Below, piece after piece: positions 1 to 11,536 of a stretch of DNA of 64,000 bases; the first letter of the stretch is position 1; every line of letters begins with the position of its first letter. The position numbers were made by a program, and so were the translations under genes. The notes beneath the pieces were generated by a model. The model was not told the origin of the DNA. It made no database searches and saw only the letters and a program-made list of their open reading frames with translations. Source of the stretch: Hyaloscypha bicolor E (Eukaryota > Ascomycota > Leotiomycetes > Helotiales > Hyaloscyphaceae); the NCBI RefSeq assembly GCF_002865645.1, contig NW_020194625.1, forward strand, positions 186,001 to 250,000, read 5' to 3'.

Positions 1-2511
1 TTATTAGGATTAAAAACCTCTAAGAAGTCTTTATATTTATTATTCCGGAAATAGATAAGTATCTCTAAAGCCCCTTTCCAAAGGATATTAATTTACTATA
101 TTAAAAACTCCTATTTAGTATTACTAGAATTATATAATAAAGCAAAGACCTAGTAACTATTATAAATATATAAAGCCTATTATCTAAAATAGTTATATTT
201 GCCTTTTATTAAAAATAAAACTTAAGGTATTAGTTTAGAATACTAGTTAAGCTTCTTACTAAATTCTTTTAGTATTAGGATCTTAATATTATTAGGCTAT
301 ATAGATATATATATCTATTATTTCTTAATATAGTTTATATATTATATAAGAGTTACTTTATAAAATTCTATACTAAAAACGAGGCTATAAGAGCTAATAT
401 TCTTATACTTATAAAACCGGAGCTTAAAAAAATATATCTTATTATAATTATCTATAATAAATACTTTAAGATTATAGGCTTAATAGACCTTAAATCTATT
501 CCTATAAAAGGTTATAAATCCTTAGTTATACTTAGCTAAAATAGTAAAGTCCCGGCTTTAAGTCTAATTATTATTAAAGAAGTTATAGTCTAATTTAGTA
601 TTACCGAGTTTATTATATATCTCTAAGATACCTATTTCTGGCTATATTAATCTTATTTAAATAGTTATATAAAGTAATATATCTTTTTTATTATAACCAA
701 AATTATTAATATTTAAGATTTAGTTTTCTCTTTTTTTTATTTCTTAAAAGAATCTTTTCTAAAATACTTCTTTATAGTAATAGTATTAACCTGCTTCTAT
801 AAATACCTTAACTCTTCTATAGTTTTAGCCTTATTAGGGTTCTACCAAGCCTATTTAGTATACTTGAAATATTTTATATTTCCTAAAAAGTATTCTTTTT
901 ATCTATAAGTCTAATAAACTATACCTAAAATAGAACTAGTATTCTATTAAGGTTTTAAAGAAGCTAAAGTATTACCTAAGGATTTCTTATATAATTTTCG
1001 GAACTTATTCTTTCTTTTTTAATAGCTTTATAAATTAGAATTTACTAAATTAGAGTTCTTAGGAGCAAAATTACTTTTACTAGACTTTTCTGCCTTTATT
1101 TTCCTTAATTTGGAATAAGTAATATATTCTGCTTTCTAAGCTTTTTTAAGCTATTTAGAAATAAATATTATCTTATTTCCTAAGAGAATAAATATAAATA
1201 TCTAATAAGTCTTATAATTAAATAAAGTAATATTAAGAATCTGGATCCGGTTTTTCTTAAAATATAAGTTCTAGTTAATTTCGAGACTAATTATCCAAAT
1301 ATATAACTTAGTAATTATCTTACTATTTTTCTAATAAAAATCTTAGAATTTCTTAAAGATATTTTATTAACGGGTTTAAGATACTTAGAATATATTAGCC
1401 AAATAGGCCTTAAATTACTTCTAATAAACCTTATATAATAATAGGCTTTACTTTATTATAGCTTTCTAAGTATTATAAGATTTATTTCTAAAGATACTTA
1501 TAATAAAGTTAATTCTAGAAAAGTATTTATTATAAGTCTAAAGTTAGATCCTAAAAACTATTTTCCAAGAAAATATAAATATTCTCTATTTCTTAAGAAA
1601 CTTTCTATAATATAAATTAGATATCCGGATTTTAAAAAGCTTCTCTTAATCTAAATATATCTTTAGAATATTATATAGTAGCTTCTAATAAATAGTATTA
1701 AGATTACTCTTAAAGCTTATTATATTAGGAAAAGAAGTGAATTCTAATTCTATTTTAGAAAGTTCCCTAATAGGAATTACTAAGAAAGAGGAAATAGATT
1801 TATAAATAGAATTTCTATAAAATATAATAAACTATAAGATATCTCTAAAAGTACTTTTATATTATTCTAACTATAGAATATACTAGTTAATTATATTTAC
1901 TAATTCTTGCTTTTATTAGAGTACTTTAACTTTAGTATATAAGTTCTATTCTATAGCTTAGGTAATAATAACTTAGGTATTAATCTCGATATCTTAATTA
2001 TTACCGGGATTATTTCTATTATTATTACTAGCTTTTAGAAGCTCCTGAGAAGCTCTATTAAAAGTATTAGACAAGCCTTTATTATTACTTATATTAGAAT
2101 TAATCTAATTAATTTCCTTTATAGGAATAGCTTTAGTAAGGGGTTATATATTTTATAGATTCCGAGATATAATTACTTATTAAACTACTTTCTTTAAGAA
2201 TAGAGAGATTAGCTTATAAGGTATTTATTAATAGATAATAAGATAATAGAATAAATTAGTATATTATAAAACTATAGTATTAAATTTAGTATAGAACTAA
2301 TCTCTATCTCTTTTATAAAATCCAGGGAAGCTCTCTCTAAATAAGAGGCCCTAATAGTATATATATAATTAGTAATTTATAAGCCTAATATATATAATAT
2401 AAATAGTAATTAGTTAGGATATTAAAGGGCCGTTAATTTCCCTAATTAATACCCGTAATATCCGAGGTTCGTTATATGCCCTTAAGTTACGTGCGACCCT
2501 ATATATATTAT
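1..2511 (-). repeat. Upstream copy of a 2.5-kb direct repeat, gag-protease part of a RIP-degraded Gypsy element
   Basis: This stretch aligns base for base with 6321-8831 at a constant offset of 6320 (base 1 pairs with 6321, base 2461 with 8781). Similarity stops near 2511/8831, which suggests a shared element boundary. Most differences I see are C/T or G/A transitions. The DNA is AT-rich, dominated by TpA, and has no open frame. In the second copy it lies directly upstream, in minus-strand sense, of a Gypsy reverse transcriptase, so by position it should be the leader-gag-protease part. I could not read gag motifs directly. Confidence 0.75.
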
Positions 2512-3934
2512 ATATTTATAGCTAGTTTACCTATAATAAATCTTTCTTAATTCTAAATCTTTTTCTAATAATTTAAATATAATTCTTATAAGCCTTAATA
2601 AAATCCTAGAAAACTTTTATAAATAAAAAAACTTTAGGGAAAAAGTATTTCTATTATTATTCCGGGCCTTTTTTTAGTTATCTAGGTTCTCTTTTTTTTT
2701 TAAATAGCCTTTTTCTTAGTAATCTAGAATTCTTTTTAATTTTAAGAGGCTATTAAAAAATAGTTTCGGATTTTAAGTTATAGTTTTAATTATATAATTT
2801 TAGAAATTCTTTAAAATTTTTAAAATTAGAAAAAGCAGATAACTAGATATTATAATCTTTAGGCTAAGCTTTCTATTTAATTAAATATTATTACTTCTTA
2901 TTTTTATTATTTTATTAGTAATTAATAATAGCTTTTATTTTTTTATTATTATTTACTAATTCCGGAAGTTCTCTAGAAAAATATAAATATAATTTCTAAT
3001 TCTTTTTTATTATATACTTTTTAAAAAAGGAAATATAAAAAGTTAGATATAAATAATTATATATATTTAATAGTTCCAACTTATATACTAAATTACTAAT
3101 ATATTTAAGAATCCTAAATAGATTTATAAATTTTAGCTTAAGTTTCCTTACTTTAAGTTTAATATTTTTTATTAATAATATTATCTAGGCTTTTTTAAAG
3201 TAATATTTAGTTAACTAATACTTATTATAATAGGCTTCCTAATTATTTTATATATAATATTATAAATCTTTAAGCTTTCTTTATTTTATTTTAAGAATTT
3301 CTAGTCTCTTATATATAGCTAGTATTTTTCTTATAATTCTGTTTTTAGGATTTTATAGAAATTAAAAGTAATATTTATAATATATATAAAAAGATATATT
3401 TTATAAAACCTAATATTTTAAGTTATTATATATAAATTTTATAAAAAATAACTTCTTAAACTAGTTATTTTTTTAGGTATTATAATAATATTTCAGGTAA
3501 TATTCTAGGGCCTAGTTTTACTTTTTTATCTAATTATTTATCTAAAAATAATAAGCTATACTTAAATACTATTTATATATTAAATAGAAATAGAAAGTAA
3601 ACTAGAACTAATATAATATAGCAGGCTATACTCGTTGAAAATTATATTATTTTAGTAGTTTTAAGATTTAGGTTATATAGTAAAGACTATGGCCTTTTAT
3701 ATATAACTTATAGAAATTATATAAGAAAGCTAGTTTTTCTATAGACTTAAAAAAGAATTCTTTATAAGTATTTAATTAATTAAGCTTTTATATACTATAT
3801 ACTATTTATACTTTACTATTTATACTTTTAATTTATTATTTTACTATTAAGTTATGTTTTGTATTCTAATATACTTTATATAGGTTTTTGTCTTATTATA
3901 ATTTCCCTCTTATACTAACTAGTAAATACTATTT

Positions 3935-4080
3935 TTAATTAGAAATAATTCTATTAGGGAAGCCAAAAATCGAGAAAACATATTCTTATATAATCTTAAT
4001 AAGCTCTAGAAAGTTAATAGTTTTATAATATATAATATATCTTATTATTTTAAAGTATTAGTTAATAATTACAAGAATTA
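3935..4080 (-). pseudogene. Degraded Gypsy integrase core
   Basis: The minus strand reads motifs of the Gypsy integrase catalytic core: LVIIN-YFK (consensus VVVDRYSKM), then YKTIN-LEL, then VFSIFGFPNRIISN (consensus VFSRFGxPxxIVSDRG). Stops interrupt them, and the catalytic SDRG Asp position reads Asn. The piece lies about 1.5 kb downstream of the RT relic in the same orientation, as expected for pol order RT-RNaseH-IN. Confidence 0.7.
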
Positions 4081-5539
4081 TATTAAAATCGGGATCTCTT
4101 ACCGGGTTTTTATATAGTAATAAACCTATAATAAAATTCATAGAAATCTTATTCTAGGGTTTTTTAGGCTATAATAAATTACTAAATAGATTATATAATA
4201 AATATCTCTTTGCCTTAACTTTCTAGTAAATATTATATTCTTAATAATAATTATAAATATCTTCTCTTATATTCTCCTAATACTAAGATTTTCTAAAAAG
4301 CTCGAGAGTTTTCTTTATTTTATAATATCTAACTATTAGGTTATTATAATAAAGCTTTATAATTTCTTAATATAAAGCAGGATTATTAAATATAATAATT
4401 CTGGAATAGTACCTAAATAAGTCCGAATTATTTTTCTAGATTTCTTTTTCCTTAATATTTTTCTTACTAAGCCTCTATTTTATAATATTCTAATATTAAG
4501 AATTATTTCTCTAAGTTATCTAGATAATATCTAGAAAGAATTCAGATAAAGAGGCTAGTACTATAATTCTTTTAGTAGCTATATATATTTATATATAAGG
4601 AATTAGGTATTTATAATTATCTAATTTAAAAACTCGAGAAACCGAGAAATCTTTGGTTTTATTAAATAATATAGTTATAAATACTCTTATTACCTTAGCT
4701 ATAATAATAAAACCTTTAAAATATTTTCTTATATCTTGCTTTTTAACTAATTCTATAATTAAGGAATTTATAAGATAATTTATTTACTTGTTTTATAGTA
4801 AATATTTCTCTTTAGCTATTATAAATATAATAAGTATTAAATAATACTTATTTTAAAGAGGAAACTCTTTAGATATCTATAAGAATCTCTAAATTATAAC
4901 TATAAAAGCTCTTTTTAGCTTATTCTAAAAAGTTAAAAGCCAAATTATATTAATAGAACCTTTTTTATAATTAGGTTTTTTACTAAATTCGTTTACTAAA
5001 TTTAAGATACTTTTATAATAAATAATATTAAAATTATATATTATAAGATATATTACCTAATATATTTAATAATTCTCTAGATACTTTATTTCTATAAAGT
5101 ATTAGAGGTTATTATAGTCTATAATAACCTTAATTATTAATCTAAACTCTTTAAGATAATAATACTAATATTTAAAGGCTTTAATAATTATAAATAGCTC
5201 TCTATTATAAGTACTATAATTATATTTAGCTCCGGAAAGTTTCCGAGACTAGAATACTATTAAATACTAGTATTTTTTCGTACTATTATTAGAATTAACT
5301 TATTATAAAATAGTATTAGTAATTATAAATTTCAATATATTAGTTTTAATATAAATTTTCTTAGAAGAATTAAAATAGACTAGAATAAGTATTATAGTAA
5401 AAGCTTTTTTTAAAATCTTAAAGCTTTTAGCTACTTTATTTATTTATATAAAGAAACCAGATTTCTGGCTCTTTTCTATTTCTTTTAAGAGATTTATTAA
5501 GCCTATAGTTATCTAAAAATAATAGTAAATAAATCTATA

Positions 5540-6260
5540 ATAGAAATTAGTAAATCTAAGAAATATTTAGATATTATAGAATAATTCTGGTTCTAGCTAT
5601 TTAATAATACTATAAATCTATTTAGGATTTATATAAATATTTTTTATTTTAATAAAAAAGCCTAAAAATTCAATTTCCTTAATATTAAATTTATATTTAC
5701 TAAGTTTATAAAATAGGTTATTTTTATATAGCCTAGTAAATATCTGGCAAATATAATTATAGTATTTATTTTTATTTCGGAAATAAATAAGAATATTATC
5801 TAAATAAATAATTATAAAATAATCTAGGAGTTCTATAAGTATAATATTAATATATACTTAAAATATAACTAGTATATTAGCTAGCCCAAAAAATATTATA
5901 AGATATTTAAAATAATTATAGTAAGTCCTAAAAGCTGTTTTTTACTTATATTTTTTATAAATTCTTATCTAATAATATATATTCTTAAGATCTAGCTTTA
6001 TAAAAATCTTGGCTTCTTAGAACTAGTTAAAGGTCTTATTAATAAGAGAAAGCAGATACTAATTCTTAATTATAACTTAATTAAGTCTATAATAATTAAT
6101 ATAAAGATATAATTCTTTATTTTTCTTAAAAATAAAAAAAATAAATACTTTTACTAGGCTTTTACTAGGTCTTATTTAATATTTATAAAACATATCTTAT
6201 AAATATAGATATAATACTTCTAATTAGGTCTTTAATAGATTATATAAAGGCCTATATAAG
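5540..6260 (-). pseudogene. Degraded Gypsy reverse transcriptase
   Basis: The minus-strand reading of 5782-5820 gives FIIIYLDNILIY. This is the Gypsy active-site block F(I/V)(I/V)YLDDILIY with the second catalytic Asp changed to Asn (GAT to AAT, a G-to-A change). Upstream in the same sense come recognisable RT landmarks: an RPSKS-like block, KNKELYLYINYR (normally KKDG-LR-CVDYR), KLDLKN, TAFRT and FFGLAN. Several stop codons interrupt them. The enzyme cannot be functional. Assignment to Ty3/Gypsy rests on the order and spacing of these motifs. Confidence 0.85.
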
Positions 6261-6320
6261 ACTATATTATCTGTATTAATAAAGTATTTAATATTACTAA
6301 GATTAGGAAGTTCCAAAGCT

Positions 6321-8831
6321 TTATTAGAATTAAAAACCTTTAAGAAGTTTTTGTATTTATTATTCTAGAGATAAATAAGTATTTCTAAGGCCTTTTTCTA
6401 GAGAATATTAATTTGCTATATTAAAAACTCCTATTTAATATTACTAGAACTATATAATAAAATAAAAATCTAGTAATTATTATAAATATATAAAGCTTAT
6501 TATCTAAAATAGTTATATTTACTTTTAGTTAAGAATAAGACTTAAAATACTAGCTTAGGATACCAGTTAAGCTTCTTATTAAAAAAATTTAGTATTAGGA
6601 TCTTAATATTATTAGGCTATATAAATATATATATCTATTATTTCTTAATATAATCTATATATTATATAAGAATTACTTTATAAAATTCTATACTAAAAAC
6701 GAGGCTATAAGAGCTAATATTTTTATATCTATAGAACCAGAACTTAAAAGAATATATTTTACTATAATTATCTATAATAAATATCTTAAAATTATAGGCT
6801 TAATAGATCTTAAATCTATTCTTATAAAAGATTATAAATTCTTAATTATATTTAGCTAAAGTAATAAAGCCCTAGCTTTAAGCCTAATTATTATTAAGGA
6901 AGTTATAGTCTAATTTAATATTACTAAGTTTATTATATATTTCTGAGATATCTATTTCTAATTATATTAATCTTACTTAAATAATTATATAAAGTAATAT
7001 ATCTTTTTTATTATAGCTAAAATTATTAATATTTAAGATTTAGTCTTTTCTTTTCTCTATTTTTTAGGAAAGTTTTCTCTAGAGTACTTTTCTATAATAA
7101 TAATATTAATCTGCTTCTATAAATACCTTATTCTTTCTATAATTTTAGCCTTATTAGGATTTTACTAAGCCTATTTAGTATATTTAGAATATTTTATATT
7201 TCCTAAGAAATATTCTTTCTATTTATAAGTCTAATAAACTATACCTAAAATAGAACTAGTATTTTATTAAGGCCTTAAAAGAACTAAAGTATTACCTAAA
7301 AGTTTCTTATATAATTTTTAAAACTTATTCTTCTTTTTTTAATAGTCTTATAAATCAGAATTTACTAAATTAGAGTTCTTAAAGACAGAATTACTTTTAT
7401 TAGACTTTCTTACTTTTATTTTCTTTAATTTAAAATAAGTAGTATATTTTGCTTTCTGAGTTTTCTTAAGCTATTTAGAAATAAATATTACCTTATTTCC
7501 TAAGAAAATAAATATAAATATTTAATAAGTCTTATAATTAGATAAAATAGTATTAAGAATCCGGATCCGGTTTTTCTTAGAATATAAGTCCTAGTTAATT
7601 TTAAGACTAATTATCCGAATATATAACTTAGTAATTATCTTACTATTTTTCTAATAAAGATTTTAGAATTTTTTAAAGATATCTTATTAATAGGTTTAAG
7701 GTACTTAGAATATATTAGCCAAATAGGCCTTAAATTACTTCTAATAGATCTTATATAATAATTGGCTTTACTTTATTATAGCCTCTCAAGTATTATAAGA
7801 TTTATTCCTAAAGGTATTTATAGTAAAATTAACTCTAGAAAAGTATTTATTATAAGTCTAAGATTAGGTCCTAAAGACTATTTTCTAAGAAAATATAAAT
7901 ATTCTCTATTTTTTAAGAAATTTTCTATAATATAAATCAGATATCCGGATTTTAAAAAGCTTCTCTTAATCTAAATATATCTTTAGAATATTATATAATA
8001 GCTTCTAATAAATAGTATTAAGATTACTCTTAAAGCTTATTATATTAGGAAAAAAAGTAGGTTCTAATCCTATTTTAGGAAGTTCTCTAATAAAAATTAT
8101 TAAGAAAGATAAAATAAACTTATAAATAGAGTTTCTATAAGATATAATAAACCATAAGATATTCCTAAGAATACTCTTATATTATTCTAATTATAGGATA
8201 TATTAATTAATTATATTTACTAATTCTTGCTTTTATTAGAGTACTTTAATATTAGTATATAATCTCTATTCTATAGCTTAAATAATAGTAACTTAGGTAT
8301 TAATCTCAGTATCTTAATTATTACCGGAATTATTTCTATTATTATTACTAGCTCTCGGAGGCTCCTAAGAGGCCCTATTAAAAGTATTAAATAAGCCTTT
8401 ATTATTACTCGTATTAGAGTTAATTTAGTTAACTTTCTTTATAAGAATAGCTCTAGTAAGGAATTATATATTTCGTAGATTTCGAGATATAATTACTTAT
8501 TAAACTACTTTTTTTAAGGATAGAAAGATTAGCTTATAAGGTATTTATTAGTAGGTAATAAGATAATAGAATAAATTAGTGAGTTATAAAACTATAATAT
8601 TAAATTTAGTATAGAACTAATCTCTATTTCTCCTATAAGATTCAGGGAAGCCCCCTCTAAATAGGAGGCCCTAATAATATATATATAATTAATAATTTAT
8701 AAGCCTAATACTTATAATATAAATAGTAATTAGTTATAAAGTCAAAGAACCACCGATTTCCCTAATTAATACCCGCAATATCCGAGGTTTATTACATGCC
8801 TTTAAGTCACATATAATCCTGTATATATTAT
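6321..8831 (-). repeat. Downstream copy of the 2.5-kb direct repeat (Gypsy 5' part)
   Basis: Second copy of 1-2511 at exactly 6320 bp offset with no net indel that I can see. It joins the RT relic directly. Two such units in the same orientation with this period look like a head-to-tail array of a roughly 6.3-kb element, or two insertions trimmed at the same place. No coding frame remains. Confidence 0.75.
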
Positions 8832-9711
8832 ATTATTATTTAATATTTATTTTTATAATTAATTATTTTTATTCTAATATATAATAAAATAGATTTATAT
8901 AGATTCTTTACTTAATAAATAAGTCTTTTTTAATAATTAGATTAAGATATAATTTACTAAATAACTATAATATAAAATAATATAAAAAGTAAAAAATAAA
9001 GAAATATATTTTAATATATTCTAATAATATTATAAAACTAAAAAAAGAATTATAATTTATATAAGACTAATAAAAAGCTTAATAACCTCTTTTATAACTA
9101 GTATAATATAACTTGATTTTATGTTTTATTTATATTTAGTATTTATATTTCTTATAGTAATAGCTAAAGTATAATTTAAAATATCTTATTTATATTAATA
9201 TTTTTTATATTTTTAAATAATAAGAAATATAAATTAATAATATTTTCGCTTATATTAGATTCTTTTTATTTCTTTATTAATATAAGATTACTATTAATAA
9301 GTTTAATACTTTATATTATATTATTATTATAATATAAAGAAAAAAGAATTTGATTTACTAAAATAATATTAAAAAATACTTATAAAATTAATTTTATAGA
9401 GTTTTCTTTATTATAGAATTCATTTTATAATAAAGGAAAGTTAAATCTTAAATTTACTTAATAAATAAGAAATTATATATTATAGTATTAATATATAAAA
9501 ATATAATATTATAGTATAAAAGCTATTTATAAGGCTTAGTAAAAGATATATCTTAGGTAAAAGCAATAAACGTATATTATACCTAAGGAAGCAAGTATAT
9601 ATATAAGGTTATAAGATAGTATATAAGAAATAAGGTATTATATATAAAAAAATTATAGAATTAATGATTTTCTAATAGGAGGCCAGAAGGATTTTAATAG
9701 TTCTCTCTTTA
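8832..9711. other. AT-rich RIP-type DNA without recognisable content
   Basis: Strongly AT-rich, TpA-rich sequence continuing the heterochromatin-like block. I see no ORF, no retroelement motif and no ordered repeat. Composition rises to normal GC from about 9715. Confidence 0.6.
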
Positions 9712-9872
9712 TATAAGTACCCGTTCTAGGGTCTGCCCAGAGAGGGTGCTTATATATTCCAATCAGAGTTGGCCTTCTGTTATTTCTCCTTTGGGCGTAT
9801 ATCTATATTTTAGGAATGCTACGCGAGCAAAACAGGGATATTGCAGGGATTGGCAGGGGCACACTGTTTTTG
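9712..9872 (+). repeat. 160-bp dispersed repeat, copy 1 (hairpin plus conserved segment)
   Basis: It starts with an imperfect palindrome at 9712-9756 (arms TATAAGTACCCGTTCT and AGAGAGGGTGCTTATA). A segment around 9789-9872 follows, containing TTTTAGGAATGCTACGCGAG and ending GGCACACTGTTTTT. The same arrangement occurs on the opposite strand at 26981-27142 with roughly 80% identity by eye. It is not RIP-saturated, unlike the flanking DNA. The family is unknown to me; a MITE or the tail of a larger element are both possible. Confidence 0.7.
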
Positions 9873-10611
9873 TATCTATCAGCAGCACAACGGGCCCGGG
9901 TGCCAAGAATTATACCTTCACTGGGAATACGGAGATATTTGTTTGGATATGGTCTGGGCTGAGTATTGCTATCTTCTCGACGCAAGCTTTCTTCGCCGTC
10001 TCTGCGACTGCTACAGAAACCAAATACGTCGAAAGAGACGAGTCAAACTCGCAACCAGGAAAATCACATTTCAAGTCATCATGCTCTACATCCTGGTTGT
10101 GTTCATAGTTCGTCTCAATGTACCTTGCAACGACAAAAACTTGCGAGATGCAAGCATTAGCTCGATCCGTCAAGGTCAAACCTCATACCTAGCTTGCATC
10201 CGAAACGAGGTTCTCAGCTTACCACACTTTTTCAATGCTTTCATTATCTTCTCTACTTTTTCGACGGCCATCAACGACTTATATATATCCTCGAGATTAT
10301 TGCATGCGCTTGCAAGTAATATAAACGTTTGCTTAGCAACAAGTTAGGCGGGTAGTATAAATATTCGATTGGAGAAGGCTTCAAGCAAACGTGTGCCCGT
10401 GAACGCTATCCTTGCCAGTTGGTATTTGGCATACTGGGGTTTCTCGCAGTCAAGCCATCTCCAGCCCGAGTATGAACTGCTCAGATGAATCTCATTCGTT
10501 CACCCTGCTAATCAGTTTAGATCCTAGGCTGAATGGCTATATTCTTGACTTACTCTATGCTGACTGTCTACGCATGCGTCAGCACCGCTTTTCGGTACTT
10601 CAAGATCTGGC
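9873..10611. other. Accessory DNA with overlapping short ORFs, no supported gene
   Basis: GC content is near normal and several ORFs of 60-168 codons overlap on both strands. None shows a signal peptide, a conserved motif or a convincing splice pattern. The longest (9841-10347, plus) starts inside the dispersed repeat. I treat this as decayed or non-coding accessory DNA. Confidence 0.5.
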
Positions 10612-10832
10612 ATGCCTTTTCAGAACATCCAAACTTTCTTGGCTCTGACTAGTCTGCCAGAACAAACGAAGGACGTTGTAGTAGCCGCTCCCGAAGGTAA
10701 CTTTCCGAACCGCAATGCTTCCACCTATCCATATAAATCTCACGGACAATGGCTGCGCTCAGCGTATGCGATCCTCGGGGGTACTTTCCTCGTTCTCTTC
10801 AACGGCTGGCGCTTAATGCTGAATCCGTTTTC
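10612..10832 (+). pseudogene. Possible N-terminal exon scrap of an MFS monocarboxylate-type transporter
   Basis: This 74-codon reading ends with a segment (near residues 45-70) resembling the N-terminus and first membrane helix of fungal MCT/MCH-type MFS transporters: a short linker, LRSAYAILGGTFLVLFNGW, where relatives show a W-x-V-LG-FLVLF-xW pattern. A GTAAGC donor-like site follows at about 10833, but I find no second exon with transporter helices downstream, where the DNA soon becomes AT-rich. I read it as a truncated relic. The match is short, and chance similarity of a hydrophobic stretch cannot be excluded. Confidence 0.3.
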
Positions 10833-11536
10833 GTAAGCTGATTTCCTCGCGGCATATATGAGTTTGCCAATTTTTTCGGTTATCATGGTGGGATATCATA
10901 TTAAGGATGGACGCTAGAAGTGGACGATGACTCGATGAGAAGGACAATGAATATAGCTGCACCACTGGAGATCTGAGCCGGAAGAACTCCGGCATCTTCA
11001 TACCGTTGTTTCGCGGTTCAAAGGAAGGAAACATGTTGGACTCAATTATTATCAATTGACTGTCTATGGATCCCTCTCCAGACCAGATCCAAAATCAACT
11101 ACTCCTTCAAGCTCTCGAGCCCATCCATTAATAGTATTGATATTTTTATGATTCTTCCTCACTAGCAACATTATCAAAGGCATATCCCCCTCTTCGACGG
11201 CCTTTATTTGCCATTTCCCGGGGTGATGTCAGGTTGGCAAAGTAGGGCTTGCCGGATTTAGCGTAAACAACAATCTGCTTGCATTAGCATTTATAGTATA
11301 GGCTGCTAGTGCCAGGCGGAATTTAGCTATAATAATAATCAATATTATTATATAATATATAATACTTTTATAGTTAATTAATGCTAGATAAAATAATTGA
11401 ATCCCTTAATCTTAATTTTAAGGCATTTGATTTTTATTTATAATAAAAAGGAATTATAAAAAAGTTTTTTTTTTAATTCTTTTATTTATTTTTGAGGGTT
11501 TTTTTATATTTTTATATTCGTTTTTATTTATATATA
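10833..11536. other. Intergenic, becoming AT-rich
   Basis: No gene seen. From about 11320 to 11530 the DNA turns strongly AT-rich, like a small RIP-affected patch, and ends just downstream of the HET gene 3' end. Confidence 0.5.

Larger units (their letters stand above)
2512..6320 (-). mobile_element. RIP-inactivated Ty3/Gypsy pol region (RT, RNase H region, integrase)
   Basis: Read on the minus strand, a Gypsy polyprotein can still be followed through many stops. A reverse-transcriptase block lies at about 5540-6260 and integrase-core motifs lie at about 3935-4080, in the order expected for Ty3/Gypsy. No ORF of 60 codons survives. Lesions are of the C-to-T/G-to-A kind left by repeat-induced point mutation. 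The low-coordinate end (2512-3900) should hold the integrase C-terminus and 3' end, but I see no clear LTR there. Element family is confident; boundaries are not. Confidence 0.75.

Noticed and set aside
1..2511. The 2.5-kb direct repeat as a pair of LTRs of one element
   Set aside because: In the downstream copy it lies directly 5' of reverse transcriptase and has the size and position of leader-gag-protease; LTR ends and a polypurine tract are not seen.
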